Origin: Lichina pygmaea
Lineage: Eukaryota; Ascomycota; Lichinomycetes; Lichinales; Lichinaceae
Reading direction: 5' to 3'
Assembly (NCBI GenBank): GCA_963422465.1
Contig: OY730169.1
Coordinates: forward strand, 1,736,001 to 1,800,000
Length of the DNA: 64,000 nucleotides
The notes beneath the pieces are model-generated. The model worked only from the letters and a program-made list of their open reading frames with translations. It did not search any database and was not told the origin of the DNA. Numbering within the stretch: the stretch's first letter is position 1; the number at the start of each line of letters is the position of its first letter. The translations under genes and the position numbers were made by a program. Below, piece after piece: positions 1-11,431 of the stretch.

Positions 1-379
1 ACCACAATGCTCCGAACAACATGACAAGCTACTATCCGATAGATGAAGTGGTCTAGAATCAGATGGGCAAATAATAATTACTATTTGGTCATTGTTCTAC
101 AAAGTTATAGGTGTTTGAAGTGTTCGTTGTCAAGGGTCTGTTTTTGATCTAGCAGCTGTGGTAGTTTCTCAGCAACGCTATAAAAATCAGTAGACTTCTA
201 AAATCTCAAGTATTATATTACAGAAGTAGGGGATTCAGATAAGCCGCTTACTTTTTGATTTAGTCGTGGTGTTGCGGAGTTATAGGACTGCGGACTTGAT
301 CGTGACAAAAACATCGCGTCCCGGTGATAGACACCTTTACGAAGTAAAGGTGTCCCGACCGAAGCTTGCGAAGAGAGTG

Positions 380-1130
380 GGTGGTACGAGAGTACCTCCT
401 CGGCACGGGTACGGCGTACGGAGGGTGTCATTGTACGTATGTACTCCGTACAGGGCACCCGGTACGTAGGTACCCTTGGTAGCTTCGTACTTTCGTACAA
501 AGGCAGGCAAAGGTTGAAAGGTACTCATACGTACGTATCACCGGGTACGTTTGTACGCAAAAACTTCGTACCAATGTCTTAGTCATTGACATTCCCCGTT
601 GACAACTACGTAACGTACGAGTGCGCGCCATTATAAGGGGCCTCCTTTGCCTGATTGTCGGTACTCCCGTACTCGTACCTTCGTACGGAGGTACATAGGA
701 CAACTTCTCAAGTCTACCCCAGTCATGTCCCCCCTTGCCACGGATATACCCCTCCGAGCGCCACCTGTCCGCGCCACTTGCGCCACTTGCGCCACACTAA
801 GAAGGTTCAAGCCGTGTGTAGTACCTTGAATTTACCCACACTACTCGTACATGGTAAGTGTCTGATGAGATTCAAGCAGTACTCGTAATACGTACGTACG
901 TACAGAGGTACGTATGGGTACGTATACGCACGATACGTACTAATCTACCCTCGTACCTTGTACGGAGTACTCCGTACAGGAGAGTGCAAAGGTACGTACC
1001 CACGGTACATACTGTACGTACCTTACATCATGTACATACGAGTACGTACTACTCGCAATACCTTCTCAGTACAAAGATACATAACATACGTACAATCCCC
1101 TCGTACCCTCGTACTGCACAGCAATGGTGA
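380..1130. repeat. GTAC-rich simple-sequence block
   Basis: The tetramer GTAC and its extensions (CGTACG, GTACGTAC, TACGGAGTAC, ACTCCGTAC) recur every few bases, without a fixed period. Because GTAC is its own reverse complement, both strands look alike. The same kind of sequence appears in many other intergenic parts of the window and is nearly absent from the exons. It is low-complexity DNA of unknown role. Confidence 0.8.
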
Positions 1131-2612
1131 GAGACCTGTAATTTGTACCCGTCGTACGGAGGTAGATAGGTCAGCAGGGTGCGGGTGGTCGGTCGGGGGC
1201 AGTCGGTCGGCTTGTGGTGGCGCAGGTGGCGCGAGAGTCACGTGGGATGTGGCGGTCAATGGGAGGGGATACAGTACATTTCTGGTCTCATTACAGCATA
1301 GCTGTCAGTTCACGTTGCAAGATGATACCGAGTGGTATCTGCCCCACGGCATTCATCTCGGCCTCTGTGTGATGATGGTAGATTGGATCTCTTAGTGTTG
1401 ATTTGCGACCGGTTTCCTCCTGGGAGGGGGAGCGTTCACGATACAGTAATATGAGTGGTGGAGCATGCAGCTTACATACTAGAGGAGCTGCGGTGTACCC
1501 CCAGCTGCATGTAAGATGTAAAAAACTTGTTTCAAACTGTTGCCAAGCCCACGTGGTGCTAACTGTAGTAGTGGTGGTGATGTAGTGGGGGCTCCGAATC
1601 GAAGTGTTTCGATGAAACTGAGGAAGGATTGTTCGAGGAAAATGATCCGTCAGGGGCCTCAGCGGCCGTCTAGGCCGAGCCCTCCGAGATGTTGATTCCA
1701 CTCGTCCATGCCCTCAAAGACGTCCTTGGCTAGATCTCCCAGCTGATGTGTGCAGCTGGCACGTGCTCAGCTTCCTGGCTAGATTCTTCGTCTGTGTGGT
1801 TAGCATGGCTCGCTCCAACGGAGAATGATCGTCTCTTGCACTCAGCTTTTCTACTGCTGTGGATCTGTCTCGACCAGATGCGCCTACGTGAATCAGATCT
1901 ACGGTACATGTCATCCCACCAACGATGCAACGCGTATTTCTTATGTAGAAGTCAGATGAATGTGCGCTGCGTGGGAGATTTATCAAGTATAAGAAAACCC
2001 CCAAAGAGTCATCGGCGAGCACCCTCGTACATTACTTACTGTCACGCTTTGCCCAGCCAGGGCTCGGTGAAGATGTGAAGAGAGGGATACCCACACCCCC
2101 TTGTGCAGCCTCAACTCTGTTGTTTTGAGTCTTTAAACCCAACTGTCTGTTGGGGAGAGCAGAGAGTGAGAAGGGCTAGGCGATCTGTCATGGTTCATCG
2201 CAGTGGGTGGTCAGTGACGCCGAGACGGACCTTGCTGATCACGAGACTATTGTCTGCCCAAATCTTGCTGTCTGCAATATCAAGCTCCCCTGCTGTAAAT
2301 ATCAACGTCCACATTGATTGCTTGCCTGATGGGGCTTTGCTCACCTCTCTCCATGACCAGGCTCTCTTTCCACAGCCTGTTGTTTGAACAGAGCCTCCGC
2401 AAAAGTGTCCTGTGCGATGACCCTTGCCGTAGCAACCAATCTGCGTGCGACAAACATCATCTATCCTCTGATGACTGCCTTGCTATGATTCTCGAGCTGG
2501 TCTCCACCTTGGGCTTCCCAACTCTCCAGGCTGTCAAAACACTCTGCAGCGGGGCCGGGCCAGAGCCAGGCTCTCCTCGGTCCACGCACTGCTGCAAGTG
2601 TCCGTGCCGATG

Positions 2613-2703
2613 GAGGGGGGGCGGAAGGGGGGCACACTATCCCCGGGTGTTCCGGACTTACGGAAGGGGGAGGGGGAGGGAGGGGGTATTGCCCCCCCTC
2701 CCC
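2613..2703. repeat. G-rich tract with quadruplex potential
   Basis: Two clusters of G runs on the plus strand (about 2613-2632 and 2661-2686) contain at least four runs of three or more G with short loops, followed by a C-rich run at 2692-2703. The pattern satisfies the usual G-quadruplex rule, and the C run could alternatively pair with the G runs as a hairpin. No gene lies close enough to assign a role. Confidence 0.6.
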
Positions 2704-4328
2704 CAGGCACGGGCAGCAATCAATAGGCGCGGTACGTGTGACCTTGCAATAACAACACCACTAGGTAGCGTCCTCTTCACACATTCCACGATCGCAGAAT
2801 TCAGGAACCTATCTACAAACGTACTTTGAGTGTTCATGTCTCGGGCAAGGGCCAATTACGGTACGGATGTAGGACCGCCACCGATACCTTACCCGGAATT
2901 CTAGCAAGTCGATGAAGGGGGTGAGATATTCATGCTCCTGCATCAAAAGTCCGACCTCATCACGGCCAGAACGTCGACTTGACGGGCACGACTGGCCCTG
3001 CCCTGACGTGGTACGAAGGTATCGTCGTACGAGTACAGCCCGGTAGCTTCCTCAGTCACCATGCTTGGATCATGGCCAAGGGAGAAAGTTCGGACGTTGA
3101 AGTCATGCCAAGCATCTTCGGAACACGGAACTAACACTTTCCGGGCGAAGGCCGACGAGGCTGTTTATTACCTCATCAATGTAGTCATTGTAGTGTCGTA
3201 GACGACGTAAGCTTGCCAAGAAACAAGCGACGGGCCGGATCTTGAGCTTTGAGAAAGCAAAAGCCGAGGTCGGCCCTCTCAGATTCATGCACAGCCTCTT
3301 CCCAGGAGAAGTAGAGATTGGGCATTTACAGAGTCTACCCTCTCTCGTCAGGTTCGCGTCCGCTTCGACAGCCGGTGGCAAGCCCGTCGAGAGAGAGACG
3401 ACGTTATCGTCGAGCGTGTTATGCAGTGGAAGGTCAAGAGGCGAAGAGAGCTCCGGCCATGTGTCCGTGACGCTGGCTAAGCGGTGACACAGCTCCAGGA
3501 ACGAGTCGTCACCTTGATGGCTTCGCCCTTTTAGAAACGCCGATCGTACCGACTTGAGCTCTCCTCCCCTACGGCACACTTGGCACTGGGCCGTCTCCAT
3601 ATTTTTGCAGCCGCTGCAGCCGATCGGTCGCTCTTCGAACCGGGCGGAGTTTTGCTGCAGCCAGCCACAGTCAGAGCTGAACCCCTTTCCTTGTTCCGGG
3701 CTCGTGTTACTCCGACGTCGAGATGCCGTGCGCGGTCGAAAGATGCATGAGGATGGAGCTCCCATGAGATCCCTTCGCTACCCGGCTGCTTGAGACTGGT
3801 CGAAAGAAGGGCGTAGAGTATGGGCTCAAGGAGACTCGACCCGTACTTCGGACGTGGAGGAGCACATGACGCTGACGCGGTCTGTATAGGGTGGCCACGT
3901 ATCTTTTCGACTCTGTCCGATCAGACGAAGACGCGCGCTTTCGCACCGTCCGAGAAAGACGCTTGACGGCCGAAGACCGCCTGATATGGCTCGTTCTCGG
4001 GGTGGGTCGATGGCATGACCTTCCCTACCACGTCGACGACCGAACACGCTGACGACCCGTCGTAGTTCTGTCGTTCATATCCCAGTTCGGCGGACCCCCT
4101 AGGTCGCCGACGCACTCGTCGTCACCGCCACCGAACGATGGCAATGCCAAAGGCACAAGCTCTCGTGGTCGCTCCGAAACCCTGCCCGGCTCGCTGGCCA
4201 GATCGTCCTCCCAGCAGCAACAAGCATCAGAAACACAACCGCAGAATCAGACGGTGCCAAGTCCGGCGCGAGGCACGCCTCCGCAGTCGAGACCGCGGCT
4301 CGAGAGACCGTCGTCGAGGCCGTTGTCC

Positions 4329-6606
4329 ATGGTCCAAACTTACCATCCTCCGCTGATGGAGGTCGCCCACGATACCCTGCCGGAGCTGCAACCGATCTTC
4401 ACCTTCCTGAACTCGCATTCGAACAAGCTCTACCAGGAGGGCTACTTCTTGAAGCTCAACGACCAGGACACCCGTAAGCCTCCCGTCGCGATGCCGCAGC
4501 TCGTGCTTGCCTGGAGGCCCTTGCTGACCCGTCCGTCCAGAGGGCAGGTCGAACCCAGATCGAACTTGGACCGAATGCTTCGGCCAGCTTGTCGGTACGG
4601 TGCTGTCGCTCTGGGACGCGGCCGCGCTCGACGCCGCCGGCGAGGAGGGCGAGATCGTCCCGAGCTTCGTCAATCTCACCGACGCCTCCATCAAGATGGC
4701 AGGTCACCCCCTAGCCCCCAGCGGCGTCCACGCCGTACCAGTTCGCGTGCGACCGGGCTAACGCCGGACGTAGATCGAAACCCTACCCACCAGGAACCCG
4801 GACGGCCAGCCCTTGCACAACGTGCTGAGCGTGTCGACGGCGGGCAATAACCGCTATCTCTTCCACTTCAACTCGCTGCACTCCTTGACCCAGTGGGCCG
4901 CCGGCATCCGCTTGGCCATGTTCGAGCAGGCCTCGCTGCAGGAGCTATACACGGGCTCGCTGCTCGCCGGCAAGGGCAAGACGCTGAACAACATCCGCAA
5001 CATCATGGAACGGACCCGGATCGTGACCGAGGACTGGGTCCGGGTGCGCTTCGGTGCCGGCACCCCCTGGAGGCGCTGCTGGTGCGTCATCACGCCGCCC
5101 GACGAGAAGGACTTTCTCAAGCGCCAGAAGCTGGCCAAGAAGCGGTCCGCCTACGAGCGCCTGCCGCCGCGTCCGAAGGGGAACGTCAAGTTCTACGATA
5201 CGAAGAAGACGAAGAAGGTGCAGCCGGTGGCGACCATCTCGGACGCCTACGCCGCCTACGCCATCTACCCGCAGTCGAAGCCGCTCATCGACCAGTCCAC
5301 GCTGGTCAAGGTCGAGGGGACCGTCACCATCCACTCCTCGCCGGCCACGACGACGGAGGGCTTCGTCTTCGTCATGCCCGAGGTGCGTCCGGCCGTGTCG
5401 GGCTTCGAGATGATGTTACGCTGGCTGGTTCCGGCCTTCGACGCCTTTGGCCTCTACGGCCGGCCCGGGAAGCTGATCGCCGACACCGTCGACACGCACG
5501 GTCTCATGTTCGCCATGCCCAAGGACAGACGGTACGGCTACCTCGAGATCCTCGACGTCGCCGGTCTCGTCCACGCCGACGGCAGCCAGGGTTGGAAGGA
5601 GGCCGAATGGCGGAGGCAGATGAAGGAGCTCACGTCCAAGCGGATGTCGGCCCTGAACGCCCGGAGGCCCGCAGGTCGAAGCGGCGGCCGCCGCGCGGCG
5701 AGGAGCAGCCTGCAGCTCCCGACCCGGGGCAGCTCCGTGCATCTTGACGACGGCTCGTCCTCGAGGTCGTCCCCGATCCGAAGATCCGACGTCTCCACGC
5801 CCGAGCGGCCTGCCGACAACGATCTGCACCTCAAGTCTGGCCCGACGGCCTCCCGGCTGCGGCACCAGCGTTCCGTTTCGGATGCCCAAGGCCTCGGGCC
5901 GTTCCAGGCGCGGTCCGGCCACGATACCCCGCCGACGCTCCCCCCACTGCACGGGCTCGACGTGAGGGAGCCGTCGTCGGGCGGGAGGCTGGCGCCGGTG
6001 GGCGTCGGCGGCCGCCGCGACTCGAGCGACGCCATCCAGGATCGAAGCAGCTCCGAGACCGATGGCCAGGCGCCTCTGCCCCACGAGACGCCCGCTCAGG
6101 GTCTGCTTCCGTCGAACCCGCCGGAACCGGTGGCGTCTCCTCCGGCGTTCGCGCACGGACCGGGGTCGAAGCCGCCGTCGAAGCCGTACCACTCGCCCGA
6201 ACTCCGGCGAGCGAACAGTCGCATGTCGATCTCGACCTTGTCGCAGATGACAGGCGCCACCGCCGCCGCTGGCGCCGCCGCAACCGCCGCAACCGCCGCA
6301 ACCGCCGCAACCGCCGCGGCTCCGGCGGCCTGGAAGCCCACCCTCGCACGCCTCGGCAGCACCGCCGGCAGGCGAGAGGACGACCTGCAAGCGTCGTCGT
6401 CGTCGTCGTCGTCGCCGCAGCAGGGAAACCCGCCTCGACAAGACGAGCACGCAGGTGTTCAAGCGACACCACATCTAGCCGAGCGCGGCGCGACGATGAC
6501 GAAGGAAGATGTGAGAGGGGCATACACGACCGTTGACGCCCGAACAGGAAACGCTGACCTTCGAGGTGATTCGCACGAGGAAGTGATGCGGTCGGGCTTC
6601 TCGCCG

Positions 6607-6646
<40 letters not shown>

Positions 6647-8778
6647 AGTTGAACCATCCGCCATCGCCTCCCTCGCCGGATGAGGCTGCTCCTCCTGCGT
6701 GGAGTGGAGGCTCGGAACCTCCACGCCGAGGAGTAGGAAGCTCGCCTCTTTATTCGGCGTCCACGATGCACGAGACGGTCGGCCCCGGCCAGTCTCGATC
6801 CGTAGAAGGTAACTTGCCGCCATTGCCGCCCTTGTCGCCGTCGGACGGCTCTGTGGCGGGTACGCGTCCGCCGTTATCCGAGACTTCATCGTCCGGGTAT
6901 CTTCGAAGATCGTCCGCTCTGGTCGCACCCGAGGCCCGGCGGCCCCTGGCCGACGGCTCGGCCGTCGAGCGAATAGCGGTCGCTGCAGCTCGCCCGAACG
7001 GTCGCTTTTCACATGATGAAGCCGCACCTCCAAATCAAGACGTTGCCGTCCGAACCAGCGCCAGTATCGTCAGGAAGCCGGTTCCGGTCAAGTCATGGGA
7101 AAGTGCCGAAGCCGGTAACAGGATGAGCGGCGCCAGTTTCGCGGCGGAAACCCCCCAGGACGGGCATATCGAGCAACGGGCCGCCGATCGAGAGGGCCCA
7201 CGGGACCACCAAGCGCCCAACGAAGGGCAGGGACGACACGTGCAGCGACGACCGAGTGCCACAAGCAGCAACTACGACAACGCACCCTCCCACATGTCCG
7301 CGGGGGAACCAGCATACGACAAATTCGGAGCGCCGCCGGGCCCTGAGTCCTTTTCGCAGCAGCGACTTCACTCTGGTGAGATCCGCCAACTAGACGAAAC
7401 AATGTCTCCGAAGGGAGAGCCTCCTTGGGCAAGAAGTGGGCCGGGTAGTTCGTCGCCGCCGCCAAGGACGCCTGGACATCCGTCTAGCCCTACCAAGAGC
7501 CTGACTGGCGGCGACGCTGGTTCTCAAGGCCAGCGTGGACCAGGACCACATGAGCGTTCGGCTTCGTCCTCGAACGTGGGAAGCGTGACGCCATCAGGCC
7601 ATGCGGCTTCCGGTGGTCAACCCCGACGGTCACCAGGAGACAAGGCTCGTCCGCACTCGTACCTTGCGCCCGCCGTGCACTACGATCAGTCGGAGGAGGG
7701 CTCCCGGCCGTCTGGCGGATCTGCTCAGAAACCTCTCGCGACACCGGGCCAGGGTCATATCCGATCCCGCTCGGCCGAGTCGGAACACGATGGCAGACGC
7801 ACGGTACCATGGCAACCAGGCCAGGCAGTCGGTGCCGGTGCGCCGAGCGGCGGTCTCACGCCGGACCAGTTCGTCCAGCAGCAGCGAGCCCAGCAAGGCC
7901 GTCTGACGCCAGTCTACGCACACGCACAGCGGAGCTCGGCCAATCTTGCTACGACGCCTTCCGGACGGGTCTCGCCGGCTAGCTCGGCCGTCTGGCCAGT
8001 GCATTCGCGGAAGCCATCTGGAGAGTCCCAGCACCAGACAGTACATTCGCGGAAGCCATCGGGAGAGTCCCAGCAGCACCCACTGCATCAGCATCACCAG
8101 CTGCAGCGTAACCAGCATCGCCAACCGCATCAGCAACATCATCAACATCAGGCCCTGCCGACTCCTCGTGGTGCGATGGGCGGTTTCGGCACCAACCTCC
8201 CGCCGACCTCGCTCATTGGCTACTCGACGCATCTATCGGGTCGCGAGCAAGAGCACGTCACTCGCGCCACAGCAGGCCCTATGATGAACATGGCTGGCCC
8301 TGGGCGGCCGCCGCTCCAGAGCGGTGGCCTGGTCGGGGCGATTGAAGCACGTGAGCGAGAGAAGAGGGAAATCATGGAGGGCGTCAACAATCAAATGATA
8401 CAGCATGCGATCATGCTTCGCCGGCAGCAAGAGGCTCAAGCCCAGGCCCAGTACTATGCTCAGCAGCCGTCGCCGAACAATCAATTCATGCCGCAACACA
8501 ACCGATCGCAATCGCAGCCGTCTATGCCGCCCAATGCGGCCTTCCCGGCAGCGGATCAAGGCTGGGGCGGGCCTCGTGGCACGGCGGGCGACCCTCAATC
8601 GTCAGCGGCTGCAGCGGCGGCAATGGGCAGACGGCCGGTAGGCCGACGTCCGGGTCCACCAGGAGGCACGATGAGCGGAGGGCAGCTTCCACAGGCAGCA
8701 ACGCAGGAGCAGCAGCAGCAAAAGCGACCTTCACCATCCAAGCCGTCAATGTCCGCATTCTTCAACTTCCGTCGCTAG
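4329..8778 (+). CDS. CAF120/SKG3-type PH-domain protein
   Basis: Three exons, 4329-4473, 4541-4698 and 4774-8778, give 1435 residues. The first 300 or so residues match what I know of the fungal CAF120/SKG3 family: a stretch reading LPELQPIFTFLNSHSNKLYQ, then WTECFGQLVGTVLSLWDAAA (start of a PH-like fold), then RFGAGTPWRRCWCVITPPDE. In yeast these relatives are linked to the CCR4-NOT complex and to the bud neck. The remainder is low-complexity: Pro runs near 6605-6650, Ala/Thr repeats near 6255-6320, Ser runs, and a Gln/His-rich C-terminus. The first intron is GT-AG. The second must start with GC to keep frame. The ATG used is the first in frame, but the frame is open back to about 4053 without another ATG, so a 5' exon may be missing. 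The family call is firm; the start is not. Confidence 0.88.
4699..4773 (+). other. GC-AG intron in the PH-domain gene
   Basis: The exon ends ...SIKM and resumes with IETLPTRNPDG, as in the family. The only junction I found that keeps frame joins ATG at 4698 to ATC at 4774, so the intron begins GCAGGT and ends GTAG, with a CTAAC branch motif about 15 bases before the end. Using the nearby GT instead would shift the frame. GC-AG introns are a known minor class in fungi. Confidence 0.6.
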
Positions 8779-11430
8779 GAAACAGACCAGTTCACACGTC
8801 CTCATTAATAATGCAATCTTAGCACTCGTCCTTCCCTTGGTCTATTATTATTTCTTAATCCATTAGCCACCCAACGCATCGAATAGAGCTGTACTGCGCA
8901 ACGCATGTGTCCGAGGCTCCGACTTGTCCACCCAAAATCATCTCTCAATGGCGGCCAGCGGTCGATCCTTTTGTACTCTGTACCCTAGCATGCCAGCGTT
9001 CGAGACGTTTCGTACGGTACCGTTGGTAGATCTTATCGTTGGTAGCCTTTTGCACCGTTGGTAGACCCTTCTGGGACAGGGAAAATTCCCCGTGTTGAAA
9101 GAGCATTATACTACCTGATCACACATAAGCAAGTCGGGCTTGCCTTGCAGGAAGATCCTCCGGGGCTGTGAGTGTCCGCCGTAATTTCCTGGTGCGATAC
9201 ATTTGCGCATGAGTTGTGTATGAACCGATGTTGGCGTTGTGGGGGGCATTATAGTGCTGTGGGTGATTGCACTGTAGATGAGAGAGCTCTGTACTGTAGA
9301 TGACAGCAGTGTCGGTAGATCATGATTAGGGTTGTAGATGATAGCAGTGTAGATGAAAAGCAGCCTGTGTATGATACCAACAGCACAATGCATTCAGCTA
9401 GAACGACTGGCTTCACCGTCGTAGAGAAAGTATCCAGATAGCTTTGACATGGCGGTAGGCTCCCAGATTCTAGAGTCTAGACAAGAGCAGCTGTACTCAG
9501 GTTCCCAGATGGGAGTGGTCATGGAATTCCTGGCGGGAACTCTTAAGGCCTGGAGGTCTGGAGGCCTGGAGGAGCGAAGAGCCCAGACGGGTAGAAAGGC
9601 CAGAAGTCCAGACGGACAAGAAATCCAGATGAACGACGAAGAAGCCCAGCGAGACACAGAGCCGGAGAGGCAAAGAGCCCAGAGACAGGAGCCCGAAGGG
9701 ACACAAGTCTGACGAGACACAAACAAGGAGAGGCAGGAGCCTACATGACGGATAGTCAGTAGGAGTTGATCTTGTAGTCGAGTCAGATGGCCCATCAGTC
9801 GATCGAGGAGTTTATTTTCTCTCATCTCAAGTTTGTTGTCTTTCTACCAGGCAGGCTTAGCGGAGCTGTTGCGGCTGTAAGTGGTATTTGAGAGTGAGAG
9901 TACTCTTGGATGGTGAGTGGATGGCTCTGAGGTACTGACTACGTACTGGATCGGTAATCTTGGGATGGGATTGGGTGGACTGGCGTGGACTGGTACGAAG
10001 AATATGGTATGGTATGGTAAGAGCTACAGAGCCCTATGGACGGTTGGAAAGATTCACAAGAAGTGCTTGAAACTGAAATTTATTGGTGATGTGAGAAGTA
10101 CTCCTCTCTAGTATCACCATTGTCTCAAGCTAGTCGAGAAATGGTCACCATCTACTCCTCTTCAGTATCGTCATGGCTTGAGCCAGTCAAGATGTTGTCG
10201 TGTAGGAACTGATTGGGACAAGAAGCTGTAAAAGCAAGGTGTTAGTAGTAATTCTTTCCAAGCGATACGTATCTGCGTGGGCAAGATGGGAGAGATGTCG
10301 AGACTGCCACGTGCACTCAGAAAACCCAAGTATAATCATCGACGAATCCGCTTCTCAATTCAACAGTCCGGTGTCTGAACGACTGGCGCGGCTTCACTCT
10401 CGACTGTGGATTCCACGACGCGCCCAAGAACAGTGTTCTACGACGCCGCCAGAAGGGGGGTTTCACACCCCCCACCCACCCATCCCTCTTCTGGCGAAGG
10501 AGGTAGCTCGACCAGTCAGAGAACAACTCAACAAAGCTTGACGCTCACGTGGGTTTTCTCGGCTCACCAATAGTCACCTCCAGAAAAAGTCCGAAAGGCA
10601 CTTCTGAGGAGGGCTCATGGTGAGAGAGAGGCACGTGAGCGAAGACTCTGGAGTTTTCCCTGAGAAACTGGAAGAGGCTGCCTCCCCGCGTGGAAGCAGT
10701 CGAGATGAGCGCGCGCCAGTGTCAAACAACATTGACGAACTGAAAGAAGAAGGTGGAATATGTCTCAGACAGCTCTGGCTGAAGCCAGTTGGGAGTATAT
10801 CATCAGAGTGCCAACATGCTGTGATAGGGAAGAGGGGAAATACACTGTGTTGGGGAAATTCTGTGGGAGGAGGGTTAACGTACCTTGGAGTGTTGTGCTT
10901 GACAGTCGTCGGTAGTGGAGAAGAAAAAGAGAAAGAAGAAGAGGAAGAAAAGAAAGTGAAGGGGTTTGTATCTCCATCCAACAACACATCGACTGTTGTT
11001 GCACAATAGTCACATGACTCTGGCTCTACCACAAATGTTCACAATTCTACCGGCTTCACTGGGTGAATCTCAATGGGTGCAGAGGAAAGAAGAAGAAGAA
11101 GATGAGAAAAGGGAAACTGGAGGTGTTTTTATATCCATCCAACAACACATCGACTGTTGTTGGACGGTAGTCACATGACTCGACCTTTTGTCCAAAACCC
11201 ACGTTCATATGAGTGTTCATATGAAGAACCCACTTCTTTGAGTGAATAACAAATAGGAGGACCAGCTCAGTGTGGTGACATGATCGTGAAAAAGAGGCAG
11301 GTGTCTAGGAGGAGACTAGAAGGAGACGAGCACGACAGGACGGGAGCATCAGTCAGTATGTCAGCTACCATACCGTACGGTACGGTAGCTAGTTAGTCAG
11401 CAGGCTCAACCTCACAGTCGAGTCCCCAGC
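8779..11430. other. Intergenic, no recognised gene
   Basis: No credible gene is seen. Around 9530-9720 there is a purine-rich, weakly repetitive stretch built on AGCCCAGA-like words. Around 10440-10500 an imperfect inverted repeat (CGCCAGAAGGGG ... CCCTCTTCTGGCG) encloses G and C runs. From about 10920 to 11181 two similar segments follow each other (separate entry). Overlapping short frames on both strands lack motifs. Confidence 0.5.
10919..11181. repeat. Two direct copies of an intergenic segment, about 161 bp apart
   Basis: Each copy has an A/G-rich purine tract, then TCCATCCAACAACACATCGA followed by CTGTTGTTG (cores at 10973-11001 and 11134-11162), then TAGTCACATGACTC (11007 and 11168). 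The core is itself an imperfect palindrome (CAACAACA ... TGTTGTTG). This looks like a local duplication that has since diverged outside the core. No terminal inverted repeat or gene was found with it. Confidence 0.65.
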
Positions 11431-11431
11431 G

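Larger units (their letters stand above)
1..4328. other. Upstream intergenic stretch, no recognised gene
   Basis: I see no convincing gene here. Short open frames occur on both strands but overlap one another and have no recognisable motifs. The longest is a 220-codon frame on the minus strand at 3103-3765 with two CxxC pairs near its middle; it has no recognised domain and I do not call it. The stretch holds a GTAC-rich block (about 380-1130), three tandem copies of a 9-bp unit GCGCCACTT near 770-795, and a G-rich block at 2613-2703. The last 270 bases before 4329 are open in the frame of the next gene and may be its unmapped 5' coding part. Confidence 0.5.

Noticed and set aside
380-1130. 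Telomeric or centromeric repeat
   Set aside because: No TTAGGG-type units are present, and similar GTAC-rich DNA is spread between ordinary genes throughout the window.
3103-3765. 220-codon frame on the minus strand
   Set aside because: Contains CSGCKNMETAQCQVCRRG, which looks a little like a zinc-binding site, but no family, no clear intron signals and overlapping frames on the other strand. Left uncalled.
5831-7033. 400-codon open frame on the minus strand
   Set aside because: It runs antisense through the low-complexity part of the PH-domain gene, is built of Arg/Ala/Pro runs forced by the GC-rich repeats, and has no motif.
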